Assembly (NCBI GenBank): GCA_002841295.1 | Contig: PHEU01000015.1 | Location: 1-42,631, forward strand | From: Actinobacteria bacterium HGW-Actinobacteria-6 | Lineage (GTDB): Bacteria; Actinomycetota; Coriobacteriia; Anaerosomatales; Anaerosomataceae | DNA length: 42,631 nt | Direction: 5' to 3' | In this document: positions 31,335-39,986 of the stretch, piece after piece | Layout of the letters: each line of letters starts with the position of its first letter | Numbering within the stretch: position 1 is the stretch's first letter | Program-made: the position numbers and the translations under genes | The notes under the pieces: model-generated | Database searches by the model: none | What the model was told of the DNA's origin: nothing | The model's input: only the letters and a program-made list of their open reading frames with translations

Positions 31335-31455
31335 CGTCTGCGGTCATCATTCCATGTCGATGCGCACAACCACCCAGAAGTGGGGGGCCTCCCCCTCTCG
31401 CGCTGCGGGGTCAACAGCGGGACAATCAGGCTTGGGTGCGATAGGAGGATTCCCT

Positions 31456-32646
31456 ATGCGTAAGTCCACCATGGTGCGTGCGCTCGCCGCACTCGCCCTC
31501 ATCGGAAGCACGTTCACCTTCTCCCCCGCCGCCGCCACCGCGGCGCCGGCCTCACCAGCGATCGCCCCGACCGCGCTGACGTCCAGCAAGGTCAAGGACA
31601 TCACCGGCGGCGAACTACACAACTGTGCGATCACCACCAAGCGCACCGTGCGATGCTGGGGTGACAACACCTACGGCGAACTCGGAGACGGCACGACTAC
31701 GTCGTCCTCGGTGCCGGTGGCCGTGGCCAACCTGACCAAGGCCAAGTCGATCACCGCCGGCTTCGGCTTCACCTGTGCGCTCACCACCAGCGGCAAGGTC
31801 TGGTGCTGGGGGTTCAACGCCTACGGCCAACTCGGCAACGGCACCACCACCAACTCCTCTGTTCCTGTGCAGGTCCTGGGGCTGACCAAGATCAAGTCCA
31901 TCTCCTCGGGCTGGTATCACGCCTGCGCGGTCACCTCCAACCGACACCTGAAGTGCTGGGGGATGAACAGCTCCGGGCAGTTGGGTAATGGCACCACCAC
32001 CAACTCAGGAACCCCCGTGGACGTCGTCAGCCTCACCAAGGTGAAGGGCTCATCCGGCGGCGTGGCCCATGCCTGTGCGGTCACCACCACCGGAAAGGTG
32101 AAGTGTTGGGGCAACAGCAGCTACGGCCAACTCGGCGCCAACAACACCACCGAATCGCTCACCCCGGTTGCGCCCTACAACCTGCCCAAGGTGAAGGTGC
32201 TCAAGGCCGGCGGGTACGACACCTGCGTCGTCACCAGCAAGGGTGCCGCCAAATGCTGGGGGTTCAACGCCAACGGCCAAGTGGGCAACGGCGTCACCAG
32301 TGGTCCCGTCCTGGCGCCAGCCCAAGTAGTGGGCCTCACCAAAAAGGTCAAGACCGTCGAGGTGGGCTACCTCCACGTCTGCGCGATCAAGACCAACGGC
32401 AAGATCATGTGCTGGGGTGCCGGCACCTACGGCGCCCTGGGTAACGGCGCCACGACCGACTCAAGTTCTCCGGTGTACGTGGTCGGGCTGAGTAAGGCCA
32501 AAGACCTCGGCACAGGGATCTACTCCAGCTGTGCGCTGACCACCAGCGGCAAGGTTCGGTGCTGGGGCTACAACAACGCCGGGCAACTCGGCAACGCCAC
32601 GACCGCCGACTCCAACCTTCCGGTCGCGGTCGTCTCGCTGCCCTGA
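31456..32646 (+). CDS. Secreted RCC1-repeat protein
   Basis: 396 residues from ATG 31456 with AGGAGG 8 bp upstream. A signal peptide (about 1-30; LAALALIGSTFTFSPAAATA) is followed by seven RCC1/BNR-like repeats, each with CA(I/V/L)T...G.V.CWG...YGQLGNGTTT. The two Cys per repeat may form disulfides outside the cell. A beta-propeller is expected. Actinobacterial RCC1 proteins of this kind are secreted, with unknown partners. Confidence 0.88.
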   Translation: MRKSTMVRALAALALIGSTFTFSPAAATAAPASPAIAPTALTSSKVKDITGGELHNCAITTKRTVRCWGDNTYGELGDGTTTSSSVPVAVANLTKAKSITAGFGFTCALTTSGKVWCWGFNAYGQLGNGTTTNSSVPVQVLGLTKIKSISSGWYHACAVTSNRHLKCWGMNSSGQLGNGTTTNSGTPVDVVSLTKVKGSSGGVAHACAVTTTGKVKCWGNSSYGQLGANNTTESLTPVAPYNLPKVKVLKAGGYDTCVVTSKGAAKCWGFNANGQVGNGVTSGPVLAPAQVVGLTKKVKTVEVGYLHVCAIKTNGKIMCWGAGTYGALGNGATTDSSSPVYVVGLSKAKDLGTGIYSSCALTTSGKVRCWGYNNAGQLGNATTADSNLPVAVVSLP

Positions 32647-32656
32647 GAATCGTTGG

Positions 32657-32685
32657 GTGGGGCGTCCGACTGGCCGGCGCCCCAC
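32657..32685 (+). terminator. Stem-loop after the RCC1 gene
   Basis: Arms 32657-32664 (GTGGGGCG) and 32678-32685 (CGCCCCAC) pair perfectly over 8 bp with a 13-base loop. A second GC stem (CGCCGGG/CCCGGCG) lies near 32724-32745. Neither has a T-run, so termination is probable but not certain. Confidence 0.5.
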
Positions 32686-32758
32686 TCGACCCCCTTCGGG
32701 CGAACGCCTCAACTGATCTGGGACGCCGGGGACGGTTCCCGGCGCCCCAGGAGTGAGG

Positions 32759-32923
32759 GCTGCCACCTGATGGTGGTTATCAGCCCTGGGTTCTCGACGG
32801 CACAGGGGCGGTGCCACTTCGTGGTGGCTATGGAGGGTCGAAAGGGGCTCATATCGACCATCATGTGGCACGGCCCTCGAATCGGGCTTGGGGGTAGGCC
32901 GATAACCACCATCAGGTGGCAGC
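32759..32923. repeat. Symmetric four-copy repeat element (MITE/REP-like)
   Basis: A 23-bp perfect inverted repeat (32759-32781 and 32901-32923) encloses two further copies. All four units have the form TGCCAC...TGGT..., starting at 32761 (+), 32812 (+), 32851-32870 (-) and 32902-32921 (-). Unit spacing is 51 bp on each side, so the whole is a mirror-like palindrome about position 32841. There is no gene in it. It could be a small mobile or regulatory element; it occupies most of the gap 32647-33048. Confidence 0.8.
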
Positions 32924-33048
32924 GGGGGCTTCAGAGCTAGGGCGTGGAGCCCTTCTCGCCCTCACACAAGCTTCACATGCGGCCCATCGGGTCTTCATCG
33001 CCGGTTTCTACCTTGGTGATTGTCACCAATCCGACAAGGAGAAACACC

Positions 33049-33816
33049 ATGAAGACCTGGAAGACCCGGACGGCTGCAGCTACCGCCGTCATGATCGGAC
33101 TCGGTCTGGGGGTCGCCGCGGTTGCCACTGCCGCCCCGGTCCCTGCACCGACTCCCAGCCCGTCCACGACCAGCACCGTGACCACCGTTGATGCAGACGT
33201 GGCCAAGACGCTCGCCTACATGCGAGAGGAAGAGCGACTGGCTCGCGACGTGTACACCGCGATCGCGAAGCTCTACCCCGACAACGCGACGCAGTTCACC
33301 CGCATCGCCACCTCCGAACAGCGCCACTTCGACGCGATGGGCATCATGCTCACCCGCTACGGGCAACCTGACCCGTCCACGGGCCTGGCAGCCGGCAGCT
33401 ATGCCAACCCGGCCCTGACCGACCTCTACGCGAAGCTGATGACGCAGGCGAAGACCTCGCTCACCGAGGCCTACAAGGTGGGCGTGGCGATCGAAGAGAC
33501 TGACATCGCCGATCTGAAGACCGCACTGGGTCAAAACGCGCCCAGCGACGTGAAGGCCGTCTACACCAACCTGCAGAACGGTTCCAACGCTCACCTGGCT
33601 GCCTTCACCGCCCTGCGTGACGGCAAGACCATCGGGATGGGCGCCGGCTACGGCCGCGGACCGGCCAACGCCACCGCCGCACCGGGCACCGGAACACCGG
33701 GCGCAGGGATGGGCAACGGCAACCGCCGCGGCCCCGCCAATGGCACCGCTGCGGGGACGGGTGTCCCGGGAACGGGCATGGGCCGCAACGCCAACGTGGA
33801 TTGCCCGCTTCGTTGA
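33049..33816 (+). CDS. Secreted DUF2202 ferritin-like protein with Gly-rich tail
   Basis: 255 residues from ATG 33049 (AAGGAG upstream). A signal peptide (about 1-28) is followed by a Thr/Pro/Ser linker and a four-helix DUF2202 domain. The domain has metal-ligand-type residues in YMREEERLARDVY, ATSEQRHFDAMGIM, AIEETDIADLKTAL and GSNAHLAAF. The last 50 residues are Gly/Asn/Pro-rich (GYGRGPANAT; GMGNGNRRGP), resembling the outer loop of the nearby sensor kinase. It probably binds iron or another metal outside the cell. The two-component genes follow, separated by a terminator. Confidence 0.85.
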   Translation: MKTWKTRTAAATAVMIGLGLGVAAVATAAPVPAPTPSPSTTSTVTTVDADVAKTLAYMREEERLARDVYTAIAKLYPDNATQFTRIATSEQRHFDAMGIMLTRYGQPDPSTGLAAGSYANPALTDLYAKLMTQAKTSLTEAYKVGVAIEETDIADLKTALGQNAPSDVKAVYTNLQNGSNAHLAAFTALRDGKTIGMGAGYGRGPANATAAPGTGTPGAGMGNGNRRGPANGTAAGTGVPGTGMGRNANVDCPLR

Positions 33817-33829
33817 CACACCACTAGGG

Positions 33830-33860
33830 CTCGGCGCGACGCTCCCAACGTCGCGCCGAG
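33830..33860 (+). terminator. Strong terminator after DUF2202 gene
   Basis: Arms 33830-33841 (CTCGGCGCGACG) and 33849-33860 (CGTCGCGCCGAG) form a perfect 12-bp stem with a 7-base loop, followed only by TTCT. It separates the ferritin-like gene from the regulator pair, which probably has its own promoter. Confidence 0.75.
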
Positions 33861-33896
33861 TTCTAGGCTGTGAACACTCCGCAGGAAGGTGGCGTG

Positions 33897-34613
33897 ATGG
33901 CCAGACGCGTGCTCATCGTCGATGACGAGCCGGCGATTCGGACTGTTCTGGACGCCTACCTGGCGGCTGACGGGTTCGAGGTGGTGCACGCCGACACCGG
34001 CGCTGAGGCACTTCGCCGGGCGCTGGATCCGTCCGCTCCGGTGGAGCTGGTGTTACTCGATGTGGGCCTGCCCGATTTGAACGGCATCGAGGTGTTGACG
34101 ACGATCCGGGCCAAGTCGAATGTGTGCGTGATCATGGTGACCGCGCGGGCCGAAGAGGTCGATAAGCTGGTGGGGTTGAGCGTCGGTGCCGATGACTACA
34201 TCACCAAGCCGTTCAGCCCTCGCGAGGTCGTGGCCCGGGTCAACACCGTGCTGCGGCGAGCCCGCGTGGAGCCTGCCGAGCAGGCGTCCGCCGACCCGGT
34301 GCTGCGCTTCGAGGAGTTGAGCATCGACCCCGAGCGCCGCGAAGTCGTCTCCGACGGCCGGACGCTGGAGCTGTCGGCACTCGACTTCGATCTGTTGTGG
34401 GCACTGGCCGGCGCGCCGGGTCGGGTCTACTCCCGGGCCCAACTACTGGAGAAGGTCTGGGGCTACGACTTCTACGGCGACGATCGGGTGGTGGACGTTC
34501 ACATCCGCAGCCTGCGGGCCGCGCTGGGCGACGACGCGAACAACCCGCGAATCGTCGGCACTGTGCGCGGTGTCGGCTACAAGTTCCTGGGTCGCCGTTT
34601 GGAGCAGCAATGA
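33897..34613 (+). CDS. OmpR/PhoB-family response regulator
   Basis: 238 residues from ATG 33897 (AGGAAGG upstream; GTG 33870 is possible). The receiver has D9/D10, phosphoacceptor D55 (LLLDVGLPD), T82 and K104 (TKPF). The C-terminal winged helix has LDFDLLWALAGAPGRVYSRA, then VDVHIRSLRAAL and RGVGYKFLG. It overlaps the kinase by 4 bp, so the pair is cotranscribed. Confidence 0.93.
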   Translation: MARRVLIVDDEPAIRTVLDAYLAADGFEVVHADTGAEALRRALDPSAPVELVLLDVGLPDLNGIEVLTTIRAKSNVCVIMVTARAEEVDKLVGLSVGADDYITKPFSPREVVARVNTVLRRARVEPAEQASADPVLRFEELSIDPERREVVSDGRTLELSALDFDLLWALAGAPGRVYSRAQLLEKVWGYDFYGDDRVVDVHIRSLRAALGDDANNPRIVGTVRGVGYKFLGRRLEQQ

Positions 34614-35716
34614 ACCGGCTGAGCGTCCGACTCGTGTTGAGCCATGTCCTGGTGGCTGTGATCGGTGGTGTGGCGGCCTTCTTGGTGGTGCGCTGGCTGG
34701 CGCCGGCACTGTTCGACGAAAGCATGCGCCAGGGCACGCCCGGCTATGGCGGCGGACGCGGCCCCGGGCAGGGAATGGGGTCCGGGGGCGCGTTGCGTGA
34801 CCAGTTCGCCGCGGCCGTGGATCAAGCCCTGCTGGTGGGGGTCGCGGTGGGGGTGGTCGCCGCGGCCGCGTTCGGGGTGTTCGCCGCGCAGCGAGTGATT
34901 CGCTCCCTGGGACGGGTGCGCGCCGCCACCGGGGAACTCGCCGCCGGCCATTACGACGTGGTGATGCCCGAGCCCAAGGAGCCGGAGTTGGCCGAATTGG
35001 CCCGCGACGTGAACCAGTTGGGCCAAGAACTCGCCCAGACCGAGGCCACTCGGATGCGCCTGCTCGGCGAAGTGGCCCACGAACTGCGCACGCCGCTGAC
35101 GGTGATCGACGGCTATGTCGAAGGCATGATCGACCAGGTGCTGCCGACCACGGCGGAAAACCTCGCCCAGATCACCGACGAGACCCGGCGGCTGCGGCGG
35201 CTGGGTGAGGACCTGTCGGCATTGAGCAAGGCCGAGGAGGGACGGCTAGGGTTGCGGCTCGTGCCGTCCGATCTGGGTGCGGTGGTGTCCGCAGCGGCCG
35301 AGCGACTGCGTCCCCAGACCGACGACGCGCAGGTTTCGTTGGTGGTGGACTCCCCCGCCGGGCTGAGCGCGACGATCGATGCCGACCGGGTGGCCCAGGT
35401 GGTCACCAACCTGGTCGGCAATGCCCTGCGAGCCACCGACGCGGGCGGGACGATCACCGTACGTTCCCGGGCCGTCGGCGGCCATGCTGTGGTCGAGGTC
35501 CGCGACACCGGAGTGGGGCTCAGCGCAGAGCAGTTGTCGAAGGTGTTCGAGCGCTTCTATCGAGCTTCCGGTGAGCGGATCGGCGAAGCCGGATCGGGCA
35601 TCGGGCTGACCATTTCGCGCGGCATCGCCCGCGCCCATGGCGGCGAGCTGACCGCGGCCTCGTCCGGCCTGGGCCAGGGGGCGAGCTTCACTCTGCGACT
35701 GCCACTGACTCGCTGA
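34610..35716 (+). CDS. Sensor histidine kinase
   Basis: 368 residues. Two membrane segments (about 8-30 and 73-93) enclose a short outer loop with GYGGGRGPGQGMGSGG, like the tail of the DUF2202 protein. HAMP, then HisKA with VAHELRTPLTV (H157), and HATPase with NLVGNALRAT, DTGVGLS and GSGIGLTISRG follow. It phosphorylates the regulator encoded upstream; the loop may sense a metal or the secreted protein (inference). The 3' end overlaps the convergent MFS gene by 29 bp. Confidence 0.92.
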   Translation: MNRLSVRLVLSHVLVAVIGGVAAFLVVRWLAPALFDESMRQGTPGYGGGRGPGQGMGSGGALRDQFAAAVDQALLVGVAVGVVAAAAFGVFAAQRVIRSLGRVRAATGELAAGHYDVVMPEPKEPELAELARDVNQLGQELAQTEATRMRLLGEVAHELRTPLTVIDGYVEGMIDQVLPTTAENLAQITDETRRLRRLGEDLSALSKAEEGRLGLRLVPSDLGAVVSAAAERLRPQTDDAQVSLVVDSPAGLSATIDADRVAQVVTNLVGNALRATDAGGTITVRSRAVGGHAVVEVRDTGVGLSAEQLSKVFERFYRASGERIGEAGSGIGLTISRGIARAHGGELTAASSGLGQGASFTLRLPLTR

Positions 35717-37295
35717 GCCCGTCCTCGCGTTCGTATTCGGCGACCAACGCAAGTTCGCCCTCACGGGAGGGCAGGAAGACCGCGACCACGACGGTGCCCA
35801 CCACGATGGCGATGGCACCGACCAGATAGGCCGCCCAGGCGCCGTCCACCATGCTGCGGGTGGCCGCGGTGATGATCTCGTCCTTGTACTGCGGGTACTG
35901 CTCGGCGACGTGCAGCGCCGACGCGTAGGACGATTGCAGGGCTTGGGCCACGGTGTCGCTGATGGTCGACGCCTCAGGTGAGGCGGCAATCTGCTTGCGG
36001 AAGGAGGCGGCGAAGCCGGTGGCCAAGATGGCGCCGAGGATCGCCTCCATCACCGAGCCGCCAAGATCGCGCTGCAGGTCGGAGGTGCCCGATGCCATAC
36101 CGATGCGTCGCACCGGGGTGCTCTCGGTGAGGGCACGGGACGCCGGCGTCATCGCGAACGCCGCACCGCAGCCGATCACCAAGAACCCGAAGCCGACCAG
36201 AAGGTACGGGGTGGTCGGGTTCCACAGCAGGGTGGTGAGGAAGCCGACCAGGACGAAGCCGTACCCGATCAGCATGGTGGTACGTGAGCCGCGCGCTTCG
36301 AGCACGCGAGCCGAGATGGGTGAGATCACCAGCAGCCCGAACGCGGAGGGGACGACGGCCAGTCCCGCTTCGAGCGTGGAGTAGCCGAGGATGTTCTGCA
36401 GGTACTGCTGGCCGACGAACAGCACGCCCATCAGGGAGCCGAACACGATCGTCCCGCCGACAGCCGGCACCCAGAACATCCGCCGACGCGCGACCTTCAG
36501 GTCGTAGAGGGGGTAGGTGGCGCGCAGCTGCCGCCAACCGAAAGCCGCCAACAGGATGGCGCCGACCACGATCAGGACGACACCCATAGTGGTCTGCCCG
36601 GGCGAGAAGACAGTGCTGATGCCCAAGACCAGGGCAGCGATCGCGATCGTCGAGAGCACCCCTCCGACGTGGTCGACCGGCTCAGTGGATTCCCCGACGT
36701 GCGAGGGCACGTAGAGCGCCACCATCACCGCGGCGATCGCCGCGATCGGCGCGGCCAGCAGGAACGCCGACCCCCACCACCAGATGGTGAGCAGGAATCC
36801 GGCGACCACCGAGCCGGCTACTGAGGCCATGGCGCTGACGCCAGACCACATCGCGATCGCGCGGGTGCGGGTGGGACCGGCGCTCCACAAAGCGGTGATC
36901 AGCGACAGCGTGGTCGGGAAGGCCATGCCGGCGGCCAGGCCGGTGAACACCCGCGCGGCCATCAACATCTCGACCGACACCGAGTAGGCCGACAGGAAGC
37001 TGGCGATGACGGTGAGGATGAGTCCGCCGAGCAGCAGCTGCTTGCGTCCGTACCGGTCGGCGAGGGCGCCGAAGTAGAGCACCGACATCGCCAGGCCCAG
37101 CGAGCAGCCGACTGCGACCACGTTGAGGGTGGTCTGTGAAGCGTGGAAGGCGTCGCCGACGTCCGGCAGGGCAACGTTGGCCGCGGCGAGGTTGATGTTG
37201 CACACCAGCGCGCCGAGGATGAGCGCGATGAGGACGAGCCCCGCACGATCGGGGGCCGAGGCGCGGACGGCGTCGTCCGATGGGGTGGCGGTCAC
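35688..37295 (-). CDS. MFS exporter, DHA2 (14-helix) type
   Basis: 535 residues with about 14 hydrophobic segments. The motifs DVGDAFHASQTTLNVVAVG, then FGALADRYGRKQLLLGG, are typical of EmrB/QacA-type drug exporters, and RVFTGLAAGMAFPTTLSLI follows. The C-terminal region has the soluble loop ASPEASTISDTVAQALQSS. It uses the proton gradient to export drugs or metabolites; the substrate is unknown. Its 3' end overlaps the kinase gene, so antisense interference is possible. Confidence 0.9.
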   Translation of the reverse strand: MTATPSDDAVRASAPDRAGLVLIALILGALVCNINLAAANVALPDVGDAFHASQTTLNVVAVGCSLGLAMSVLYFGALADRYGRKQLLLGGLILTVIASFLSAYSVSVEMLMAARVFTGLAAGMAFPTTLSLITALWSAGPTRTRAIAMWSGVSAMASVAGSVVAGFLLTIWWWGSAFLLAAPIAAIAAVMVALYVPSHVGESTEPVDHVGGVLSTIAIAALVLGISTVFSPGQTTMGVVLIVVGAILLAAFGWRQLRATYPLYDLKVARRRMFWVPAVGGTIVFGSLMGVLFVGQQYLQNILGYSTLEAGLAVVPSAFGLLVISPISARVLEARGSRTTMLIGYGFVLVGFLTTLLWNPTTPYLLVGFGFLVIGCGAAFAMTPASRALTESTPVRRIGMASGTSDLQRDLGGSVMEAILGAILATGFAASFRKQIAASPEASTISDTVAQALQSSYASALHVAEQYPQYKDEIITAATRSMVDGAWAAYLVGAIAIVVGTVVVAVFLPSREGELALVAEYEREDGLSESVAVAE

Positions 37296-37396
37296 GCGTT
37301 CACCCTACCGAGCAGGCAGGTTCGGGTCCGGCAATCCGAGCGGTTGGACATGACTCGGCGATATCTCCACCTCAGCGCGACGGAGTCTGCCAGAGT

Positions 37397-39493
37397 GTGA
37401 AAGTGGGCACCCCGACTCCCCTTTCCGCGCGCAGTGTGGTGACGCGACTGTGGTTCACCATCGCCGTGACGATCACCCTGATCGCGGTGGCGATCGCCTC
37501 CGGCACCCTAACCAGCGCGACAGTGAAACAACCGTGGTTCGACCAGGTCGCCTTCGGCGTCCCCAGCTTCGCCGCGGGACGTTGGTGGACGCCGCTGAGC
37601 GGCTCGGTGTTCGCCCTGACTCCGCTGACCCTGGTGGTGTTGCTGGTGTTCGTGATCATCGGGGTGGGGCTCTGCGAGTGGCTGCTCGGGCACGCCCGGA
37701 CGATCGCGGTGACCGTCGGCCTGCAACTGGTGGGGGTCGTGGGCGGGGTGCTGGTGGCTTGGCTGCTGGGCCTGACCGGCTGGGGTTGGGGCGTCCAAGT
37801 GGCTGGCGATCTGGATACCGGGCTCAGCGCGGGTGCGCTGGGGGCCGCCATTGTGGCGTCCGCGGCGATCCGGCAGCCGTGGCGGGGGCGACTGCGTCTG
37901 GCGGTCTTCGCCCTGGTGCTGACCTCCTTGGTTTTCCTGGGGTACCTGGCTGACGTCATTCATCTGGTGGCCATCGTGGTTGCCTGGCCGCTGGGCACGG
38001 AGCTGGCCGGACGTCGCCCGCAGTTGGCTCCGCAGCCCTCGTCCCGCGACGAGGTGCGCAAACTGACCGCCGCCTTCTTCGTGCTGAGCGCCGTCCTGGG
38101 AGTGATCGGCACCCTGGTGGAGCGGCAGGGGCCGTTGGGCACCTTCGGCGGCGACGCGCCCGACCCCTGGATCTGGGCCGGGGCCGCGCTCAACATCGCG
38201 ATCGGTGTCGGCTTGTTGCGCGGGCGGCGGGGTTGGTGGGTGCTGGCGCTGGTGCTTACCCTGACGCCGCTGCTGCTGGTCGGCCTGGCCATCGCGCTGC
38301 TCCCGGATGAGCTGATCGCGGCTTCGTCGGCGCTGTTCGTGTTGAACGTGGTGATGCTGATCGCCCAGGTGTTGCTGCTGATCGTCGGGCGGGCCGCCTT
38401 CCGCAATCCGAGCACTCGACGGGTGCGGCGGCTGTCCGGGGCTCGCATCGGCGGCACCGCGACCGAGGACGAGCGGACCCGGGCACGAGAGATGGTCACG
38501 ACGCTGGGTTCGGCCAACCGGCTGAGCTGGATCGGAACCTGGTCGGAGAACAGCTGGTGGTTCCCGGCGTCCGGGCAGGGCGTGGTGAGCTACCAGGTAC
38601 AGGGCCGGACGGTGATCGGTCTGGGTGACCCGGTGACGGCACCGGGCGAGGTCGCGGCGGTCGCGGAGGAGTTCGTCACCGCGGCGGCCGATGCCGGCCT
38701 GGGCGCCTGCATCTTCTCCGCAACCGATGAGGTGCGGGACTGGGCCGAGGCGCGCGGGTGGGTGTCGTTGGCGGTGGCTCAGGAGGCAGTGATCGACCTG
38801 TCGGAGCTGGCGTTCACCGGCAAGAAGTGGCAGGACATCCGCACCGCGCTCAACCAGGCGGCCAAGGCTGGCATTGAGCATCGACTGGTGCGCCTGGCCA
38901 CCCAACCGCGGGCGATCAGGGTGCAGGTGCGCTCGATCTCGGCCGAATGGGTCGGCGAGAAGCAGCTTCCCGAGATGGGATTCACCCTGGGCGGGGTGGA
39001 CGAAGCGATGGACGAGCAGGTCTGGGTGTCGCTGGCGATCGACGCCGACGGCACAGTGCATGGCTTCACCAGCTGGTTGCCGGTGCACGCCATCGGCGGC
39101 GAGGTGACCGGTTGGACGCTGGACGTGATGCGCCGGGCGCCGGAGAGCTTCCGCTACACGATGGAGTTCCTGATCGCCTCGGCGTGCCAGCAGTTCCAGG
39201 CCGACGGGTATCAGATGGTGTCGCTGTCTGGCGCCCCACTGGCTCAACGCGAACTGGCCGAGCCGGGCGCGCTCGACCTGGTCGTCCAACGGCTGGGCAC
39301 GGCGATCGAGCCCTACTACGGGTTTGCGTCCCTGGAGCGCTTCAAGGACAAGTTCATGCCCCGCCACGAACCGCTGTGGCTGGTCGCCGCCGACGAGGCC
39401 GCGATGGCCCGCGCCGGTGTCGCGATCGCCAAGGCCTACCTGGCTCACGCCACTCCCCTGCAGTTGCTGTCGCTGATGCGTCCGCCTGAGTAA
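37397..39493 (+). CDS. MprF-like protein: rhomboid-like membrane domain plus DUF2156
   Basis: About 698 residues; GTG 37397 and GTG 37403 are both plausible starts. The N-terminal half has many membrane helices; WWTPLSGSVFALTPLTLVV and GLSAGALGAAIVASAAIR look rhomboid-like, with a possible Ser in GLSAG and a His in DVIHLVA. The C-terminal half is the DUF2156 lysylphosphatidylglycerol-synthase domain (WSENSWWFPASGQGVVSYQV, GLGDPVTAP, GYQMVSLSGAPLAQRELAEP and others). Such enzymes move an amino acid from tRNA to lipid, changing surface charge. Whether this one does so is inferred. Confidence 0.85.
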   Translation: MKVGTPTPLSARSVVTRLWFTIAVTITLIAVAIASGTLTSATVKQPWFDQVAFGVPSFAAGRWWTPLSGSVFALTPLTLVVLLVFVIIGVGLCEWLLGHARTIAVTVGLQLVGVVGGVLVAWLLGLTGWGWGVQVAGDLDTGLSAGALGAAIVASAAIRQPWRGRLRLAVFALVLTSLVFLGYLADVIHLVAIVVAWPLGTELAGRRPQLAPQPSSRDEVRKLTAAFFVLSAVLGVIGTLVERQGPLGTFGGDAPDPWIWAGAALNIAIGVGLLRGRRGWWVLALVLTLTPLLLVGLAIALLPDELIAASSALFVLNVVMLIAQVLLLIVGRAAFRNPSTRRVRRLSGARIGGTATEDERTRAREMVTTLGSANRLSWIGTWSENSWWFPASGQGVVSYQVQGRTVIGLGDPVTAPGEVAAVAEEFVTAAADAGLGACIFSATDEVRDWAEARGWVSLAVAQEAVIDLSELAFTGKKWQDIRTALNQAAKAGIEHRLVRLATQPRAIRVQVRSISAEWVGEKQLPEMGFTLGGVDEAMDEQVWVSLAIDADGTVHGFTSWLPVHAIGGEVTGWTLDVMRRAPESFRYTMEFLIASACQQFQADGYQMVSLSGAPLAQRELAEPGALDLVVQRLGTAIEPYYGFASLERFKDKFMPRHEPLWLVAADEAAMARAGVAIAKAYLAHATPLQLLSLMRPPE

Positions 39494-39547
39494 GGGTTTT
39501 GTGGACCACCTGCCGATGGGGATAGCTTGATCGCCGACGGCATCTCG

Positions 39548-39624
39548 GGGGCGGTAGCTCAGCCGGTCAGAGCAGGGGACTCATAATCCCTGGGTCGCGG
39601 GTTCGAGCCCCGCCCGCCCCACCA
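39548..39624 (+). tRNA. tRNA with CAT anticodon, probably tRNA-Ile2
   Basis: The cloverleaf is complete: acceptor GGGGCGG (39548-39554) pairs with CCGCCCC (39614-39620), T-arm GCGGG-TTCGAGC-CCCGC, anticodon CAT at 39582-39584, discriminator A and encoded CCA (39622-39624). The CAT loop could be Met; the ACTCATAATC core and GGTCGC variable region look more like tRNA-Ile2 (lysidine-modified, reads ATA) than initiator tRNA. Automatic tools may label it Met. Confidence 0.9.
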
Positions 39625-39630
39625 CCTTGC

Positions 39631-39651
39631 TGGTTGAGCCTGTCGAAACCA
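39631..39651 (+). repeat. TGGTTGAGCC...AACCA interspersed repeat
   Basis: A 21-bp sequence with TGGTT/AACCA ends and a GAGCCTGTCGA middle. I recall this quasi-palindrome as a widespread interspersed repeat in actinobacterial genomes. It starts 6 bp after the tRNA, a common place for island edges. Confidence 0.5.
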
Positions 39652-39986
39652 CGCGCCTTCGGTTGACGCTTCCCACTTGGCCTTCGGCTGAGTGGTGACA
39701 GTGTTCCGGTTGATGGGTTACGTCTACTTGGTTGATTGGTGACGCTCCTGAGTGTAGGAGATGAGTCTGGTGGAGCGGCGCAATCAGGCCGTGCTGACCG
39801 TGATTGGCGCCGGGCCAAGCCCGACCCCGGCGCCAGCGCTGCGCACCACTCGCCGACTTCAAGGTCACCACCTCAGTCGCTCGACGGCCTTCGCAGCGCT
39901 CTCCTACTAGTCCACTGCGAAGGACCTGGGTCAAATGAGTGCGGAGAACCTATAGCCCAGAAGCCAAAGACCGATAGTCCCGCAGG
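39652..39986. other. Gene-poor stretch after the tRNA
   Basis: About 335 bp without a supported gene. A 9-bp GC stem-loop with arms 39806-39814 (GGCGCCGGG) and 39826-39834 (CCCGGCGCC) lies within it. The rest has uneven GC and no clear promoter. It may be remnant DNA from integrations at the tRNA. Confidence 0.4.

Noticed and set aside
32657-32923. CRISPR array
   Set aside because: The repeat units are inverted and few, with no regular spacers of similar length and no cas genes nearby.
37508-39448. 646-codon minus-strand open frame opposite the MprF-like gene
   Set aside because: Gln-, His- and Arg-rich low-complexity translation typical of antisense to a GC-rich membrane gene.
39548-39624. 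Initiator tRNA-Met
   Set aside because: The anticodon is CAT, but the acceptor end is fully paired (G1-C72), and initiator tRNAs have a mismatch there. The core looks like tRNA-Ile2 or elongator Met.
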